From Candidatus Kapaibacterium sp. (lineage in GTDB: Bacteria; Bacteroidota; Ignavibacteria; Kapaibacteriales; WFXC01): DNA of 40,766 bases. This document shows, piece after piece, positions 26,601 to 35,732 of this stretch; the stretch's first letter is position 1, and each line of letters opens with the position of its first letter. The notes beneath the pieces were generated by a model. That model was not told where the DNA came from. It searched no databases and worked only from the letters and a program-made list of their open reading frames with translations. The stretch spans positions 1 through 40,766 of the forward strand of contig WFXC01000032.1 in the NCBI GenBank assembly GCA_015490805.1, given 5' to 3'. The translations under genes were made by a program, and so were the position numbers.

Positions 26601-27156
26601 CGAAACGCAAGCTCTGCCACCGGTACCGCTAAGCGACGCGCTGCTCCTGCGTGGCAAAATCGATCGCATTGACCTGCGAGTTTCTGAAAGTGGTACTCTC
26701 GAGTTTGTCATCGCTGATTACAAGACGACAGACCGGGGTGTGCCCAAACAGGTTGAGCTGCGTCGTGGAACCGCTCTGCAAATGCCACTGTATCTGTATG
26801 CTGCGCAACAGCTTCTGGCGCAGCAATACCATACCGGGGCAATGCCCATCTCCGCCGTGTACATCGTATTGCTTCCTTCCCAAAAAGAGCCAGCAATTCA
26901 TCGCTTCCTTTTCCCCGGCAGTGGTATTCCGCTGGATACGTCAAAGAAGAAAGGATTGATCAAGCTGGAAACCACGGTGCACACTGCCATTGCCACTGCC
27001 AGACGGGTCGTGCAGCAAATCCGCGCAGGACATTTCCCCGTCAAACCGGAAACCGCCCGCGTCTGCCAGTTTTGTCCTTATGCCAGCGTGTGCAGGATCA
27101 CCCAGTTCCGATTTTCGGACAATGGCAAATATGTTGAATCAACGTTGGAGAAATAA
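23626..27156 (+). CDS. AddB-like helicase/nuclease subunit with Fe-S PD-(D/E)XK nuclease
   Basis: A 1176-residue protein resembling the AddB subunit of AddAB helicase-nucleases, which process double-strand breaks for recombination. The N-terminus has an inactive helicase-like fold with ILIIVPTHRLARRLQRQL in place of a Walker A. The C-terminal nuclease domain has a GTLLH motif (H893), D1013 in LRGKIDRID, and the D-Y-K catalytic motif in IADYKTT (about 1031-1033). Four cysteines bracket it: C861 (RCPYQFF) and C1147, C1150 and C1156 (CQFCPYASVC). The C-x2-C-x5-C spacing is that of AddB iron-sulphur clusters. No AddA-like partner is adjacent. The next gene begins 2 bp after the stop. Length is typical of AddB. 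Confidence 0.88.
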   Translation: MAYVLYNAPSSQFPLQWELPQCLQAAIQQDQLSSILIIVPTHRLARRLQRQLIQQYYEVHRRALDTSVFLTLDQLAATILSRLVHRPALRLVSDAYLMVLLQKAIETAQPQYYTAASVARSPAILERLFRIIQGLKEDGITPYHLKQQLEDPQRYKIISRHRFSDIARIYERYEELLGDTLLDPPGQLLRAIEFLRGDRDPTSLKPVLIPDTTREAQQRRYRQAFPSTELILLSGFSDFKPPEQELLQLLQAVPFHVRIVLDFSPKNGPLFGKFQSVVESLRASGYQAFTDDAEPAEESPPETWERPLYLRRWLFNTEEALAHPGFSRMFRIYRVEDRVEEVRFLARLIQWVHHKEHVPYERMCIVSRIPEHYADLFREIFPHYRIPINVTARFFLHHSPVVTAIFAVLELLLYGFRREDLHRALNTPYLRFATTEKLPHTDPNLLYTVALKHRIRGGYYQEGLAGWQQRLQQRLQQLRQYLHRLETKPYADPDTIRQLQQDITQLQRAQSILQTLHQFPVQSIPAQKITAREFVDFVRNAILHHFGIAESILRFYRHVRSIPVDSLAERIVLLEEAEKDARAYTRFLEILEEMLFIESELFNLPRRSFEEFVLQLRTAVEHARYQVREKIGYGVTITGLEEIRGIPFDYVFLCGAIEKELPISYVPEAFLGQSLPESEEHHLQQERMLFYQVLTNNPETLRSGTFRLVITYPGFQESQELVRSSFVDALLKITTLQRDGCIWDMPELRKQLLHPEQRSAAYQRLEQLQFLQACYTPAETIVQAALAQARRDESAVATILSHLPEAERQRAQRVVTFVREYETFQRKRQHVQLPPAVLEQFPLLKPDEPVSVSMLEQFQRCPYQFFAERVLQLRPIEKPDFGLSPLERGTLLHTIVYRFFSELQQSSGDQPIVLDSAQQEAYQQLLTHIANEELDRLAFDHPFFQLDRQTLLGTADQPGALHRWLEAELRLVSRHHYPFRPAIFELAFGTSTETQALPPVPLSDALLLRGKIDRIDLRVSESGTLEFVIADYKTTDRGVPKQVELRRGTALQMPLYLYAAQQLLAQQYHTGAMPISAVYIVLLPSQKEPAIHRFLFPGSGIPLDTSKKKGLIKLETTVHTAIATARRVVQQIRAGHFPVKPETARVCQFCPYASVCRITQFRFSDNGKYVESTLEK

Positions 27157-27157
27157 A

Positions 27158-28519
27158 ATGCTCCTTCGGCTGGTGCTTTTGGTTGCGATGCTCGCCACGC
27201 CCGGCTTTGCACAATCCTGGACCGTCCGCAATGCCTCGCTTCTGATCTTTCGCGATGGCGCAATGGTTACGGAACATCGCAAAATCCATCCTGATCGGGA
27301 ACGCCGGGGATGGATTGTCCTTCCACCCAATGCAGATCGATCCTCCGTTCAGGTGTGGCAGCGCAATCGTCCCATTCGCTTTCTCTTCCATCCGGTCCAA
27401 TCGCCTGAGGAAAATTTCTGGAAACAGCTATCCGGCAGGAAAGTCACGCTGCTCGATCCTGAGGAAACGGTTCGTTACACAGGAACGCTGCTTGCCGATC
27501 CCCGCCAATTGCCGCTGCTTCGATTTCCCGACGGCACGTTGCTGTACATCCCCAATTTCAAAAAGTACCACCTGCTCACCGATTCACTGTCGCTCCCGCC
27601 CGCAACGGGTGATTCGGTCGAGTGCTTTTTTGATACCCGCCAGACAGCAGTTCCTCTGGAACTCCGATATTTCTTCCCGGAGCTCCGAGCCCGCCTTGTT
27701 TACACTGCCCGGCTCAATGCCGATAACTCCCATCTGGATCTGGCATTGATGGCAGAGCTTTCCAATCGCAGCGAAAACGTTTCCTTCCAGAACATCCAAG
27801 CTGGACTGTTGATCGGGGAAACCTTAACGCAACGTACTCCTCCGCGGGCGCTCTCTGCTTTCTCAAAAGCGGCGTTAGCACCGGGGGAATCGCAAGCGGA
27901 ATACCAGCCGGAATCCACCTTCGAATACTACCGATTTACATTCCCGACCCCGCTGGATCTTCCCGCAAAAGCAACGCTGAGCTATCCGCTCCACTATGCC
28001 GCTCGAATACCGCTCACGGTACAGTATCAGGTAACGGCATCCTATCACGACACGCATCGTCAGCTTCGACCGACGATTTCGATCCGCTTTGTCAACGATA
28101 CCGCCTATGCGCTTGGAACTCCTTTACCAGCCGGCGAAGCGAAGATCCTCTTTCAAGATAACGGCGGGATCATTCCGCTGAGCACAACTCGCTTTCCCCC
28201 GGCGGCGGTCGGTGACACCATTACGCTGGTCATCGGGAAAGCCTTTGATCTCCAGGGAAAACTCTGGCTTCAATCTCGCACGGCATTGAGCAAACAACTG
28301 GAAGAACGCACCTTTGCTGGCACGTTCCAGAATGCGAAAAATCGAGATGTTACAATCACGCTGCGATTTGAAGTTCCCGACTACGGCGAGGTGTCCCTGC
28401 TTTCTTCCTCCATCGATACGGTGGTGCGCCGCGGCAATGCGTTCATTTTCCGCATTCCCATTCCTGCCAGCGGGAAGCAAAACATTCAATTCCGCATCCG
28501 GTATCAGAAGCCCCGGTAA
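27158..28519 (+). CDS. DUF4139-like exported protein
   Basis: A 453-residue secreted protein with signal peptide MLLRLVLLVAMLATPGFAQS. It opens with an N-terminal NASLLIFRDGAMVTEHRKI segment of the type seen in DUF4139/DUF4140 proteins. The body is predicted beta-rich, with many alternating strands and no enzymatic motif that I recognise. I start at the ATG at 27158, 2 bp after the nuclease stop, with GGAG 8 nt upstream; the frame is open upstream but within the nuclease. The tight spacing suggests cotranscription, but the functional link to a DNA-repair nuclease is unclear. Family assignment is moderate and function unknown. Confidence 0.7.
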   Translation: MLLRLVLLVAMLATPGFAQSWTVRNASLLIFRDGAMVTEHRKIHPDRERRGWIVLPPNADRSSVQVWQRNRPIRFLFHPVQSPEENFWKQLSGRKVTLLDPEETVRYTGTLLADPRQLPLLRFPDGTLLYIPNFKKYHLLTDSLSLPPATGDSVECFFDTRQTAVPLELRYFFPELRARLVYTARLNADNSHLDLALMAELSNRSENVSFQNIQAGLLIGETLTQRTPPRALSAFSKAALAPGESQAEYQPESTFEYYRFTFPTPLDLPAKATLSYPLHYAARIPLTVQYQVTASYHDTHRQLRPTISIRFVNDTAYALGTPLPAGEAKILFQDNGGIIPLSTTRFPPAAVGDTITLVIGKAFDLQGKLWLQSRTALSKQLEERTFAGTFQNAKNRDVTITLRFEVPDYGEVSLLSSSIDTVVRRGNAFIFRIPIPASGKQNIQFRIRYQKPR

Positions 28520-28538
28520 AAGGGGTGGTGAGGCTGTG

Positions 28539-28582
28539 GAGCACCGGAACGAGTGTGCCAACGAAAGTCGGTGCTTCCCGGT
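28539..28582. repeat. degenerate copy of the palindromic element
   Basis: GGAGCACCGGAACGAGTGTGCC followed by AACGAAAGTCGGTGCTTCCCGG preserves the right-hand hairpin and end of the GGGAGCGC element (ACGAAAGTCGG, GTGCTTCCCGG), but the left hairpin is eroded. It lies in the 131-bp convergent gap between the DUF4139-like gene and the metalloprotease. Confidence 0.5.
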
Positions 28583-28650
28583 AAAAGCGGCAACAGGGAT
28601 GCGGAGCATCCTCTGGCAGTAGCGCCACTGGTCACCAAAACTTGCGTTTT

Positions 28651-31600
28651 CTACGGCACCTGCGTTACCACAAAGGTATTGTTGCGAATCAGGGATCGAT
28701 CGGAAGCATTGACCACACCGTCCAGCGTTGCATCTTCCGTCACATAGCCGGTGGAAAAGAGCGCATTCCGCGCCTGTACTCGATCCCGCGCATTGATGAT
28801 CCCATCCAGCGCAATATCCCCACCATACGCGGCTGCATCTCCGGAAGGAAGAACCGCTGCCGGAGCAGCAAAGGAGGAAAAGAGATTGGCGGTAGTCGTC
28901 ATCACAAATGGAGCGCTGTTTCCAATCTGGAGTGACACCGGGACATTGCTCATCAACGGAATGTGGTTGCGATGGTGTATGCTGAGATAATAACTTCCGG
29001 CTGGCACGAGAGTGCTGGGCACCAGCGCCTGCGGAAAGCCGGATTCATCCAGAACGGTGCCATCTGACCGCAGCAGTGCTGCAGTTGTAGCAACAATCAG
29101 GGAAGCATCGGTGGCAGAGCGGAAGCGGATAAGAATCCAATCAACAACATTCGTTGCCGCCGTACTTCGCTGTTCTGTTCCGGTGTAGAAATAAGGAGCC
29201 GCTGTAAAGGGCTGGTTCAGCGGCAGGGAAGGTTCCAGCAACGTCTGCATCGTTCCAGATGTTGCCGCTCCCTGAAGCATTACTCGCAGGTTGACTGCTG
29301 TCTGCGTGGAACTGTAAATGCTCAAGGATGCGGGCAACTCATCAGCGATGGTGGGATCGGTAGTAGCGAAAATGCGGATCGATGCGCCGGTTGTCGGTGC
29401 GTCGGGAACTGTCCAATCATAGCTGCCAGTGTTCGACACTGCTGTCGCCAGAGGCTGCCACGCCTGATGGCTCCATCGCCGCCACTGCAGCGTGACCGAT
29501 GGAATGCTCCCACTCCACGTCCAGGTGATTGATGTCACTGCTCCACTCCAGAGCACTGTCCCTGCCGTGGGAGTGAGCAGCGTCAGGGTCGGCGCAACGG
29601 GTGTCGCCTGGACTGGCGAGGAACGGTCAGAGGAAAAACTCCCCACCAGCGTCCGCACAGCGTACTCATACGTTGTCCCGTTCGTCACCGAGTGATCGGC
29701 AAACACCGTCTGGGTCGTTGTGGCAATTTGTGAAAAAGCACCGGTCGTCAGCCGGCGGTCGATCGCATATCCTGTGATGCCACTGGACGTCGATGCCTGC
29801 CACGACAGAGTAACAACGGCATTTCCTGCTGTTGCGACAACGGAAGAAGGCGGGAAGATGGGAACAATGGTAAAGAATCCATCGCTTTGATCGCTCACGG
29901 CTGGATTTCCCGCATCGGAAACCCGGATCAACGCCATTGTGGTCGGTTCGTCTGGTATCGTCCAGGGTATGCTTCCTGCCGTTGCCGCAGTAGTTGCGAT
30001 GGTTGTCCAACTGCTCCCACCCGTGGTGGAATACGCAACCGTTACGGTTGTCACATTCACTGACTGCCACGTTACCGAATAGCTCAATCCCACCTGCCAT
30101 TGCTCACCTCCATTAGGCTGATGGACCGTGATGGAAGCAGCCGTCCCCGGTGATACGATTGTAAACGGAGCGTTGCTGCGATCCTGAACTACCGGCATAT
30201 CGGCAAAAGCGATGCGGATCAGTGCGGTGGTCGTTGCAACGGCAGGGACCGTCCAGAGCAACGAACCGGTGTTGCTGGTCGCCGACGCGATGGTACTCCA
30301 CGATTGTCCACCATTGGAAGAAAACTCAATCCGAACCGGGCTACTGGTGCAACTGGTACTCCACTGGATCACCTGCTGCGTGCCTGCTGTCAGCGTTTCG
30401 TATCCATTGGGATAGATCACCTTCGGCGGCAGTACATATCGAAAGCGCATCATTGGTCGGTAGTTCGATGTAGAACCACTGCTGAGCTGGCAGATATCCG
30501 TTGTTCCCACTGCAACCACCGTTGCATTGAAACGCACGTTGCTCATATAGGTCTGCGTGTTCTCTGTACCCGTGAAAGAGTTTTCAAAACAGGTCTGGAC
30601 AATCAAATTGGAATCCGGGGACAAAGCAAAGGGCTGCGAAAAAGAATATTCATTCCAGCCAGTGTGTGGGGTGGTGACGCTGAGCGAGGTAACTGTCGTA
30701 AAATTCGATGGCGCTGCGAAAGCAGTGCTCACCGCAGTATCCGACGTGTGTGCCAACCCGATCGACCAGTTGGAATTCGGGCTCGAACGGACGGTGCCAA
30801 CATTAAAGGCTATCGCTGTCAGGAATACTGTGCCGGGGACTGGTATCTCGTATCGGCGGAGCAGCATCTGGTGTTTCGATCCGTTGACGCTATAAAATCC
30901 GTAAGGTGCAGGGAAACCCTGTACGTAATTCACGGTCCTTGGCTCACCAACGATGAATTCTGAAGTCGTAGCATTGACCACCTCAAACGCGCCGGTCAGC
31001 GAATCATTCTCGACATTGGCATCATCCGGATGGAGTATACGGGCAAAGCACATATACTGGTGGGTGTTATTCAGATGGGCTGTGGGCAATGTCAGCGTAT
31101 AGCTGATATTCGGAGGCAGGGAAATCAACAATGTGTCCTGATGTCGATAGACGGTGTCCCACGTGATCCGATCAACGATGGTATAGCGATACGGGATAGA
31201 AAAAACGGTGGAATCGCCTGCATTGCGAATGGTGAACTCAGGAGCAAAACAGCCGCTGATCTCGCTCCAGGGTGCAGGAAATACCAGATCCGTTACCTCC
31301 AGATCCACAGGAACGGTAATACCGAACAATACACTTGTGGTTGAAACCGTGGGATTATCCAGCGCCGAAATCCGAATCCGTGCCCGTTGTGTTGAATACG
31401 CTGGCACTGTCCATCCAAGGTTGACCGTCCCACTGCCAGTACCCACGCGATACTTGATGAGCTGCCACGTTTTCCCATCATCCGGCGTCCACTCCACGGT
31501 TACATACGAAATGCCCGAAGAGACTGAAAAGCTGATGACCACATAGTTTCCCGCTGTGTAGGTCGTGGAAGATGTTGGCGAAAGCAGTGTGATCGTGCCA

Positions 31601-33183
31601 TTCAGCGGCGAGCTAGCAACGGCAAAGGGAAGCGTCAACTCGTTATTGCTCGTCACCGGATCTGCCGATGCATTGGTTACAGTGGCGGTCACCTGATAGA
31701 TACCCGTAGCAGTGGTACTGAAATCCGCAAAACTGAGCGTTGCGGTTGACAGCCCCGCTAAGGAGGCAAGGACCGCGGTAGAACTGTAGACCGTTGTCCC
31801 ACTACTTGTCGCGATACGGACCGATACCGTCAGTGACGTTTCCGTTGTATTCCCCCCATTTTGCACGACCACCTGTGGCGTAATGGTCGCTGTGGTCCCA
31901 TAGACACCGCCGGGCACTGGTTGAAGTACCGCTATCAATCGGAGATCGTGATCTTGCGGTTTCGATGCTGCTGCCAGACACGGGGTCTGCTCAGTTGTCC
32001 GGCGAATATAAGCTGCGACGACTGGATGGAAATAGAGGCTTCGGGAAGAACAGTAACTCATAATCGTCCCCGCCCGAGCTACAGTCGTACTGAAACATCC
32101 CCCTGGTGGAACAGCACAAGAATCGATCGGGGGATCCCAGGTACAATCCTGAGTATGCAGCGAACCGAAATTATGCCCTAATTCGTGTGCCATTACAAAA
32201 GCATCCCACGTGTACGTAGAGGATGGATAATTGTAGGTCGCAAAGATCCCCGAAACTCCATAGCCATAACTGTTGTTGCACAACACGTGAATGTAAGCGC
32301 GTCCACCAATATTAGCGCGCACAAGCAAGTGTGTCAAGGTGCGGCGAACGTGGGTCATATTCGAATTCCAATAGGAGCGAAGTTGTGTCAGCAGCGTTGC
32401 AGTGTTGTTTCCGGTGTACGGTCCGGTCGTTGTCCATATTCGCAAGAAATTGATCCGGAGTTGACACCGCACATCCCGCTGGTAGATAGCCGAAACAGCA
32501 GCAACCAGAGCAAAGGCATATCGAACAGCGCGCCCCACATTCTGCCCCAGAAAATCATAGTACCGCTTGTCACACTCAATGGCTAAATCTGCCCGGTACA
32601 TCGTCGGCGACCATTGTTGCTGCTGGCGTTGCCGCTTTCGGAACCGCGGGATCTGCTCCGGCACTACCGGTTCCGCCTGGCAAAAAAGTTCTCGCTCCAG
32701 CGCCGTATCCACTACCAGCCGGTACGTCTGATCTGATGTCCGCTGAAACGAAAACAACTGGCGAACTGGTTGCTCCAGCGAGAGAAACCCAAAAATTTCA
32801 TCCTCAAACACCAGCAAATGGACAAAACTCCCCGGAATCTCTGCAATATCTCCCAGAAAGGCACGATGCCACGGTGGAGTGAGCAGTGTAAACACCGTAT
32901 CACTCGCGCGCAAAATTACTGCGGTTGGACTCAATAAAGCAAAAGAACGGAGTTGCAACGTGAGCTCACTTCCGTTCCACCAAAAAGGTACGCAAATTGC
33001 TGTATCGGTCGCTTTCAATAACTTTTTTGCCTCCCCACGTTGCAGAACATACCGATGATCTTCTACTGGCTGGAAAAGGTAATAACTGCTGGGACACTGC
33101 TGCTTCGAGTCTTCTGCCTGTGCCCACATTGACAAAGGAAGACTACACGCCAAAAGTGCAACGAGGAACAATGATGCCCACAT
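28651..33183 (-). CDS. secreted M12-type zinc metalloprotease with Ig/FN3-like repeats and dockerin-like tail
   Basis: A 1510-residue exported protein. A signal peptide (about 1-23) and a propeptide-like region to about 195 precede a metzincin catalytic domain. H333-E-L-G-H337-N-F-G-S-L-H343 gives the three zinc ligands and the catalytic Glu, and GTIMSYC (Met-turn M375) follows. Paired cysteines around both suggest disulphides. Next come a CARDB-like domain (about 415-520), several beta-sandwich repeats with the pattern WTVP...ALIRI (about 540-640, 930-1120), an FN3 domain (PPSSVVATAGNAVVTLSWQA) and another such repeat. The last 65 residues carry two dockerin-like segments (GDIALDGIINARDR and DATLDGVVNASDRSLIRNNT). 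AAGGGAG precedes the ATG. It is a single-gene minus-strand unit, convergent with the DUF4139-like gene and divergent from aspS. Confidence 0.9.
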   Translation of the reverse strand: MWASLFLVALLACSLPLSMWAQAEDSKQQCPSSYYLFQPVEDHRYVLQRGEAKKLLKATDTAICVPFWWNGSELTLQLRSFALLSPTAVILRASDTVFTLLTPPWHRAFLGDIAEIPGSFVHLLVFEDEIFGFLSLEQPVRQLFSFQRTSDQTYRLVVDTALERELFCQAEPVVPEQIPRFRKRQRQQQQWSPTMYRADLAIECDKRYYDFLGQNVGRAVRYAFALVAAVSAIYQRDVRCQLRINFLRIWTTTGPYTGNNTATLLTQLRSYWNSNMTHVRRTLTHLLVRANIGGRAYIHVLCNNSYGYGVSGIFATYNYPSSTYTWDAFVMAHELGHNFGSLHTQDCTWDPPIDSCAVPPGGCFSTTVARAGTIMSYCSSRSLYFHPVVAAYIRRTTEQTPCLAAASKPQDHDLRLIAVLQPVPGGVYGTTATITPQVVVQNGGNTTETSLTVSVRIATSSGTTVYSSTAVLASLAGLSTATLSFADFSTTATGIYQVTATVTNASADPVTSNNELTLPFAVASSPLNGTITLLSPTSSTTYTAGNYVVISFSVSSGISYVTVEWTPDDGKTWQLIKYRVGTGSGTVNLGWTVPAYSTQRARIRISALDNPTVSTTSVLFGITVPVDLEVTDLVFPAPWSEISGCFAPEFTIRNAGDSTVFSIPYRYTIVDRITWDTVYRHQDTLLISLPPNISYTLTLPTAHLNNTHQYMCFARILHPDDANVENDSLTGAFEVVNATTSEFIVGEPRTVNYVQGFPAPYGFYSVNGSKHQMLLRRYEIPVPGTVFLTAIAFNVGTVRSSPNSNWSIGLAHTSDTAVSTAFAAPSNFTTVTSLSVTTPHTGWNEYSFSQPFALSPDSNLIVQTCFENSFTGTENTQTYMSNVRFNATVVAVGTTDICQLSSGSTSNYRPMMRFRYVLPPKVIYPNGYETLTAGTQQVIQWSTSCTSSPVRIEFSSNGGQSWSTIASATSNTGSLLWTVPAVATTTALIRIAFADMPVVQDRSNAPFTIVSPGTAASITVHQPNGGEQWQVGLSYSVTWQSVNVTTVTVAYSTTGGSSWTTIATTAATAGSIPWTIPDEPTTMALIRVSDAGNPAVSDQSDGFFTIVPIFPPSSVVATAGNAVVTLSWQASTSSGITGYAIDRRLTTGAFSQIATTTQTVFADHSVTNGTTYEYAVRTLVGSFSSDRSSPVQATPVAPTLTLLTPTAGTVLWSGAVTSITWTWSGSIPSVTLQWRRWSHQAWQPLATAVSNTGSYDWTVPDAPTTGASIRIFATTDPTIADELPASLSIYSSTQTAVNLRVMLQGAATSGTMQTLLEPSLPLNQPFTAAPYFYTGTEQRSTAATNVVDWILIRFRSATDASLIVATTAALLRSDGTVLDESGFPQALVPSTLVPAGSYYLSIHHRNHIPLMSNVPVSLQIGNSAPFVMTTTANLFSSFAAPAAVLPSGDAAAYGGDIALDGIINARDRVQARNALFSTGYVTEDATLDGVVNASDRSLIRNNTFVVTQVP

Positions 33184-33480
33184 TTCTGCTCCCTTGAATT
33201 GTTATATCCCATTTTCAAAAAATCTCCGTCGGAACAAACTGTTACAGTTGATGATGATATTGCTCCCCCGTTTTCCAGCGACCGGATCACAATCCACCAC
33301 TTCCACCCATCTTAAGGTAAGACTCCTGTGTTTTCTTTTCTGCAACGACACTTAAACCCCAATATTGCGGTCGATTTTCCGAATTCCCCCAACGCATTGT
33401 TCCCATCTGCTACAACTCCGGCGATCGAAGCTCGTTAACTTGAGTTTTTTAGCCAGTGCAAGAATGACACAAGCAGCGCG
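33184..33480. other. divergent promoter region, metalloprotease/aspS
   Basis: About 297 bp between two divergent starts. It must hold both promoters, but no strict TTTG-N19-21-TAnnTTTG match is visible on either strand. GTTAACTTGAG near 33436 is the closest -7-like sequence on the plus strand. AT-rich tracts (TTTTTTGAAAATGGGATATAA on the minus strand) lie close to the metalloprotease start. No gene was seen. Confidence 0.5.
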
Positions 33481-35265
33481 ATGCAATTCCTGAAAAGAAC
33501 AGTCACGTGTGGTGAATTGCGAGAAAAGGATGCTGGACGAACAGTGGTGCTCAATGGATGGATCGCCCGAAACCGCGACTTAGGCGGGGTGATTTTCATC
33601 GACCTGCGAGACCGCTATGGTATTACCCAGGTCGTCGTTGAGCCAGAGCACCGTCCCGATCTGGCAGAATTTGTGCGCTCTCTGACCGTCGAAAGTGTGA
33701 TCGCTGTTCGCGGTACCGTCCGACTCCGATCAAATCCCAATCCAAAACTTCCAACGGGACTGATCGAAGTGGTAGCGGACGAGGTACAACTGCTGAACCC
33801 ATCGAAAGTTCCACCATTTGAAATCAGCGATACCGTCGAGCTTGGCGAAGAAATCCGTTTGCGATACCGCTACTTAGATCTCCGCCGCCCGAAGATGCAA
33901 CGCAATCTCCTGATCCGCCACCGAGCGTACCAGGTTGCACACCGCTATTTCGATGCGCACAACTTTGTGGAAATCGAAACCCCGATGCTGACCCGATCCA
34001 CGCCGGAAGGAGCACGGGACTATCTGGTACCCAGTCGGATTCACAAAGGCAAATTTTATGCGCTGCCCCAGTCGCCGCAACTGTTCAAGCAACTGCTGAT
34101 GGTTGCCGGCTACGACCGGTATATGCAAATCGTCAAGTGCTTCCGCGATGAAGATTTACGCGCCGATCGCCAGCCGGAATTTACCCAACTGGATCTGGAA
34201 ATGTCCTTTGTCACCCGCGAGGATGTAATGCACATCAGCGAGGGATTCATCCGCCAGTTGTGGAAAGAAATCCACGATTTGGATATTCCAGTTCCTTTTC
34301 CGGTTCTCCGATATCGTGAAGCACTGGAACGATACGGAACGGACAAGCCGGATCTTCGGTATGACCTGCCAATCGTAACGATCACCGATATGATGCAGAA
34401 CGTTGAATTTCGGGTATTTGCCCAGATAGCGCAATCTGGTGGCGTCATTGCGGGATTGGTTGCCCCCGGCTGCGGCTCGTATTCCCGAAAGCAACTGGAT
34501 GAATTAACTGAGCTGGTCAAACGCTATAGGGCGAAAGGACTGGCGTGGTTTAAGGTACAGGAAACAACGCTGCAATCGCCCATTGCAAAATTCTTTTCTG
34601 AAGCACAACTCCAGCAACTGCGAGAGCAATTCCAGGCTTCACCCGGTGATCTCATTCTGATCGTTGCTGACCAGTATCCCACTGCATACGAAGCGCTGGG
34701 CGCTCTGCGACAGGAAATTGCCCGACGCACCGGGATATTAGAACAGGTTGCAGGACAGTTCCAGTTTCTCTGGGTTGTCAATTTCCCACTGCTGGAGTGG
34801 GATACGGAAGAACAACGGTACGTTGCGCTGCACCATCCATTTACGGCACCGCATCCTGAAGACCTGCCCCTGCTGGATTCCGATCCCCTGAAAGTTCGGT
34901 CCTTAGCATACGATCTGGTGCTCAACGGTTACGAGATCGCTGGCGGTAGCATTCGTATCCACCAGCAGGAACTGCAACAAAAAATCTTTCGATTGCTTGG
35001 AATTTCGGAGCAGGAAGCCGAAGAAAAGTTTGGATTTTTGCTGGAAGCCTTCCAGTACGGAGCGCCCCCCCACGGTGGCATCGCCTTTGGCTTCGACCGA
35101 TTGGTGATGCTGCTCACCGGCGCCTCCAGCATTCGGGATGTGATTGCGTTTCCCAAAACTACCAGCGCGCTCTCGCTGATGGACCACGCACCAGCACCAG
35201 TGTCGCCGCAGCAACTGGAAGAGCTGCACATCCAGGTCCGGAGCAAAAATGGATCATCAGATTAA
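33481..35265 (+). CDS. aspS: aspartyl-tRNA synthetase
   Basis: A 594-residue class II synthetase that charges tRNA-Asp, of the long bacterial type. The N-terminal OB-fold anticodon domain has [20 protein letters not shown] then [28 protein letters not shown] leads into the catalytic domain, with motif 1 ([20 protein letters not shown]), motif 2 ([20 protein letters not shown]) and motif 3 ([14 protein letters not shown]). A bacterial insertion (GAD) domain lies between motifs 2 and 3. Full length, no visible defects. The ATG at 33481 has no strong ribosome site, as is common in Bacteroidota-like genomes. The GroES-like gene follows after 36 bp. Confidence 0.97.
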   Translation: MQFLKRTVTCGELREKDAGRTVVLNGWIARNRDLGGVIFIDLRDRYGITQVVVEPEHRPDLAEFVRSLTVESVIAVRGTVRLRSNPNPKLPTGLIEVVADEVQLLNPSKVPPFEISDTVELGEEIRLRYRYLDLRRPKMQRNLLIRHRAYQVAHRYFDAHNFVEIETPMLTRSTPEGARDYLVPSRIHKGKFYALPQSPQLFKQLLMVAGYDRYMQIVKCFRDEDLRADRQPEFTQLDLEMSFVTREDVMHISEGFIRQLWKEIHDLDIPVPFPVLRYREALERYGTDKPDLRYDLPIVTITDMMQNVEFRVFAQIAQSGGVIAGLVAPGCGSYSRKQLDELTELVKRYRAKGLAWFKVQETTLQSPIAKFFSEAQLQQLREQFQASPGDLILIVADQYPTAYEALGALRQEIARRTGILEQVAGQFQFLWVVNFPLLEWDTEEQRYVALHHPFTAPHPEDLPLLDSDPLKVRSLAYDLVLNGYEIAGGSIRIHQQELQQKIFRLLGISEQEAEEKFGFLLEAFQYGAPPHGGIAFGFDRLVMLLTGASSIRDVIAFPKTTSALSLMDHAPAPVSPQQLEELHIQVRSKNGSSD

Positions 35266-35301
35266 ACGTTGTTTCGTGCGACAACGAACGGAAGAAAACT
35301 G

Positions 35302-35685
35302 ATGCTGCCGCTGGATCTTACGCTGGATGACGTCGAAGTGATTCTGGTCGCTGATAAAGTATTGATCAAACCCCGTTCTGCGGAGGAACGCACGAAAGCC
35401 GGTTTATTCCTGCCGCCGGGAGTGCAGGAGAAAGAGAAAATCTATGCCGGATACGTCATCAAAGTGGGTCCGGGATATCCCATTCCAGCAGTGATGGACT
35501 ATGACGAGCCGTGGAAAAAAGCCGACGAAAAAATCCAGTACGTCCCACTCCAGGCACGCGAAGGCGATCTGGCTGTCTATATCCAGCGCGACACGTACCC
35601 GGTAGAAATCGCTGGCACGGCATACGTGATCGTCCCCCATTCTTCAATCCTCCTGCTGATCCGGGATGAACACCTGCTGGAATAG
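35302..35685 (+). CDS. GroES-like (Cpn10 fold) co-chaperone family protein
   Basis: A 127-residue protein with Cpn10-type features: VADKVLIKPRSAEERTKAGL, then FLPPGVQEKEKIYAGYVIKV and GPGYPIP (compare VKP...ERTAGGIVLPD and VGPG in GroES). Its second half has EGDLAVYIQRDTYPVEIAGT, then YVIVPHSSILLLI. An insertion around residues 60-85 (MDYDEPWKKADEKIQY) makes it longer than GroES (about 97). No groEL is adjacent, so it is probably a second, specialised GroES paralogue rather than the housekeeping one. I start at the ATG at 35302, with GGAAG upstream; a TTG in frame at 35269 is less likely. It is probably cotranscribed with aspS. Confidence 0.8.
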   Translation: MLPLDLTLDDVEVILVADKVLIKPRSAEERTKAGLFLPPGVQEKEKIYAGYVIKVGPGYPIPAVMDYDEPWKKADEKIQYVPLQAREGDLAVYIQRDTYPVEIAGTAYVIVPHSSILLLIRDEHLLE

Positions 35686-35732
35686 CAGCATCTCACTGGA
35701 CCGCCTGCGGGCGAAGCAATGCTGCACGTCCC

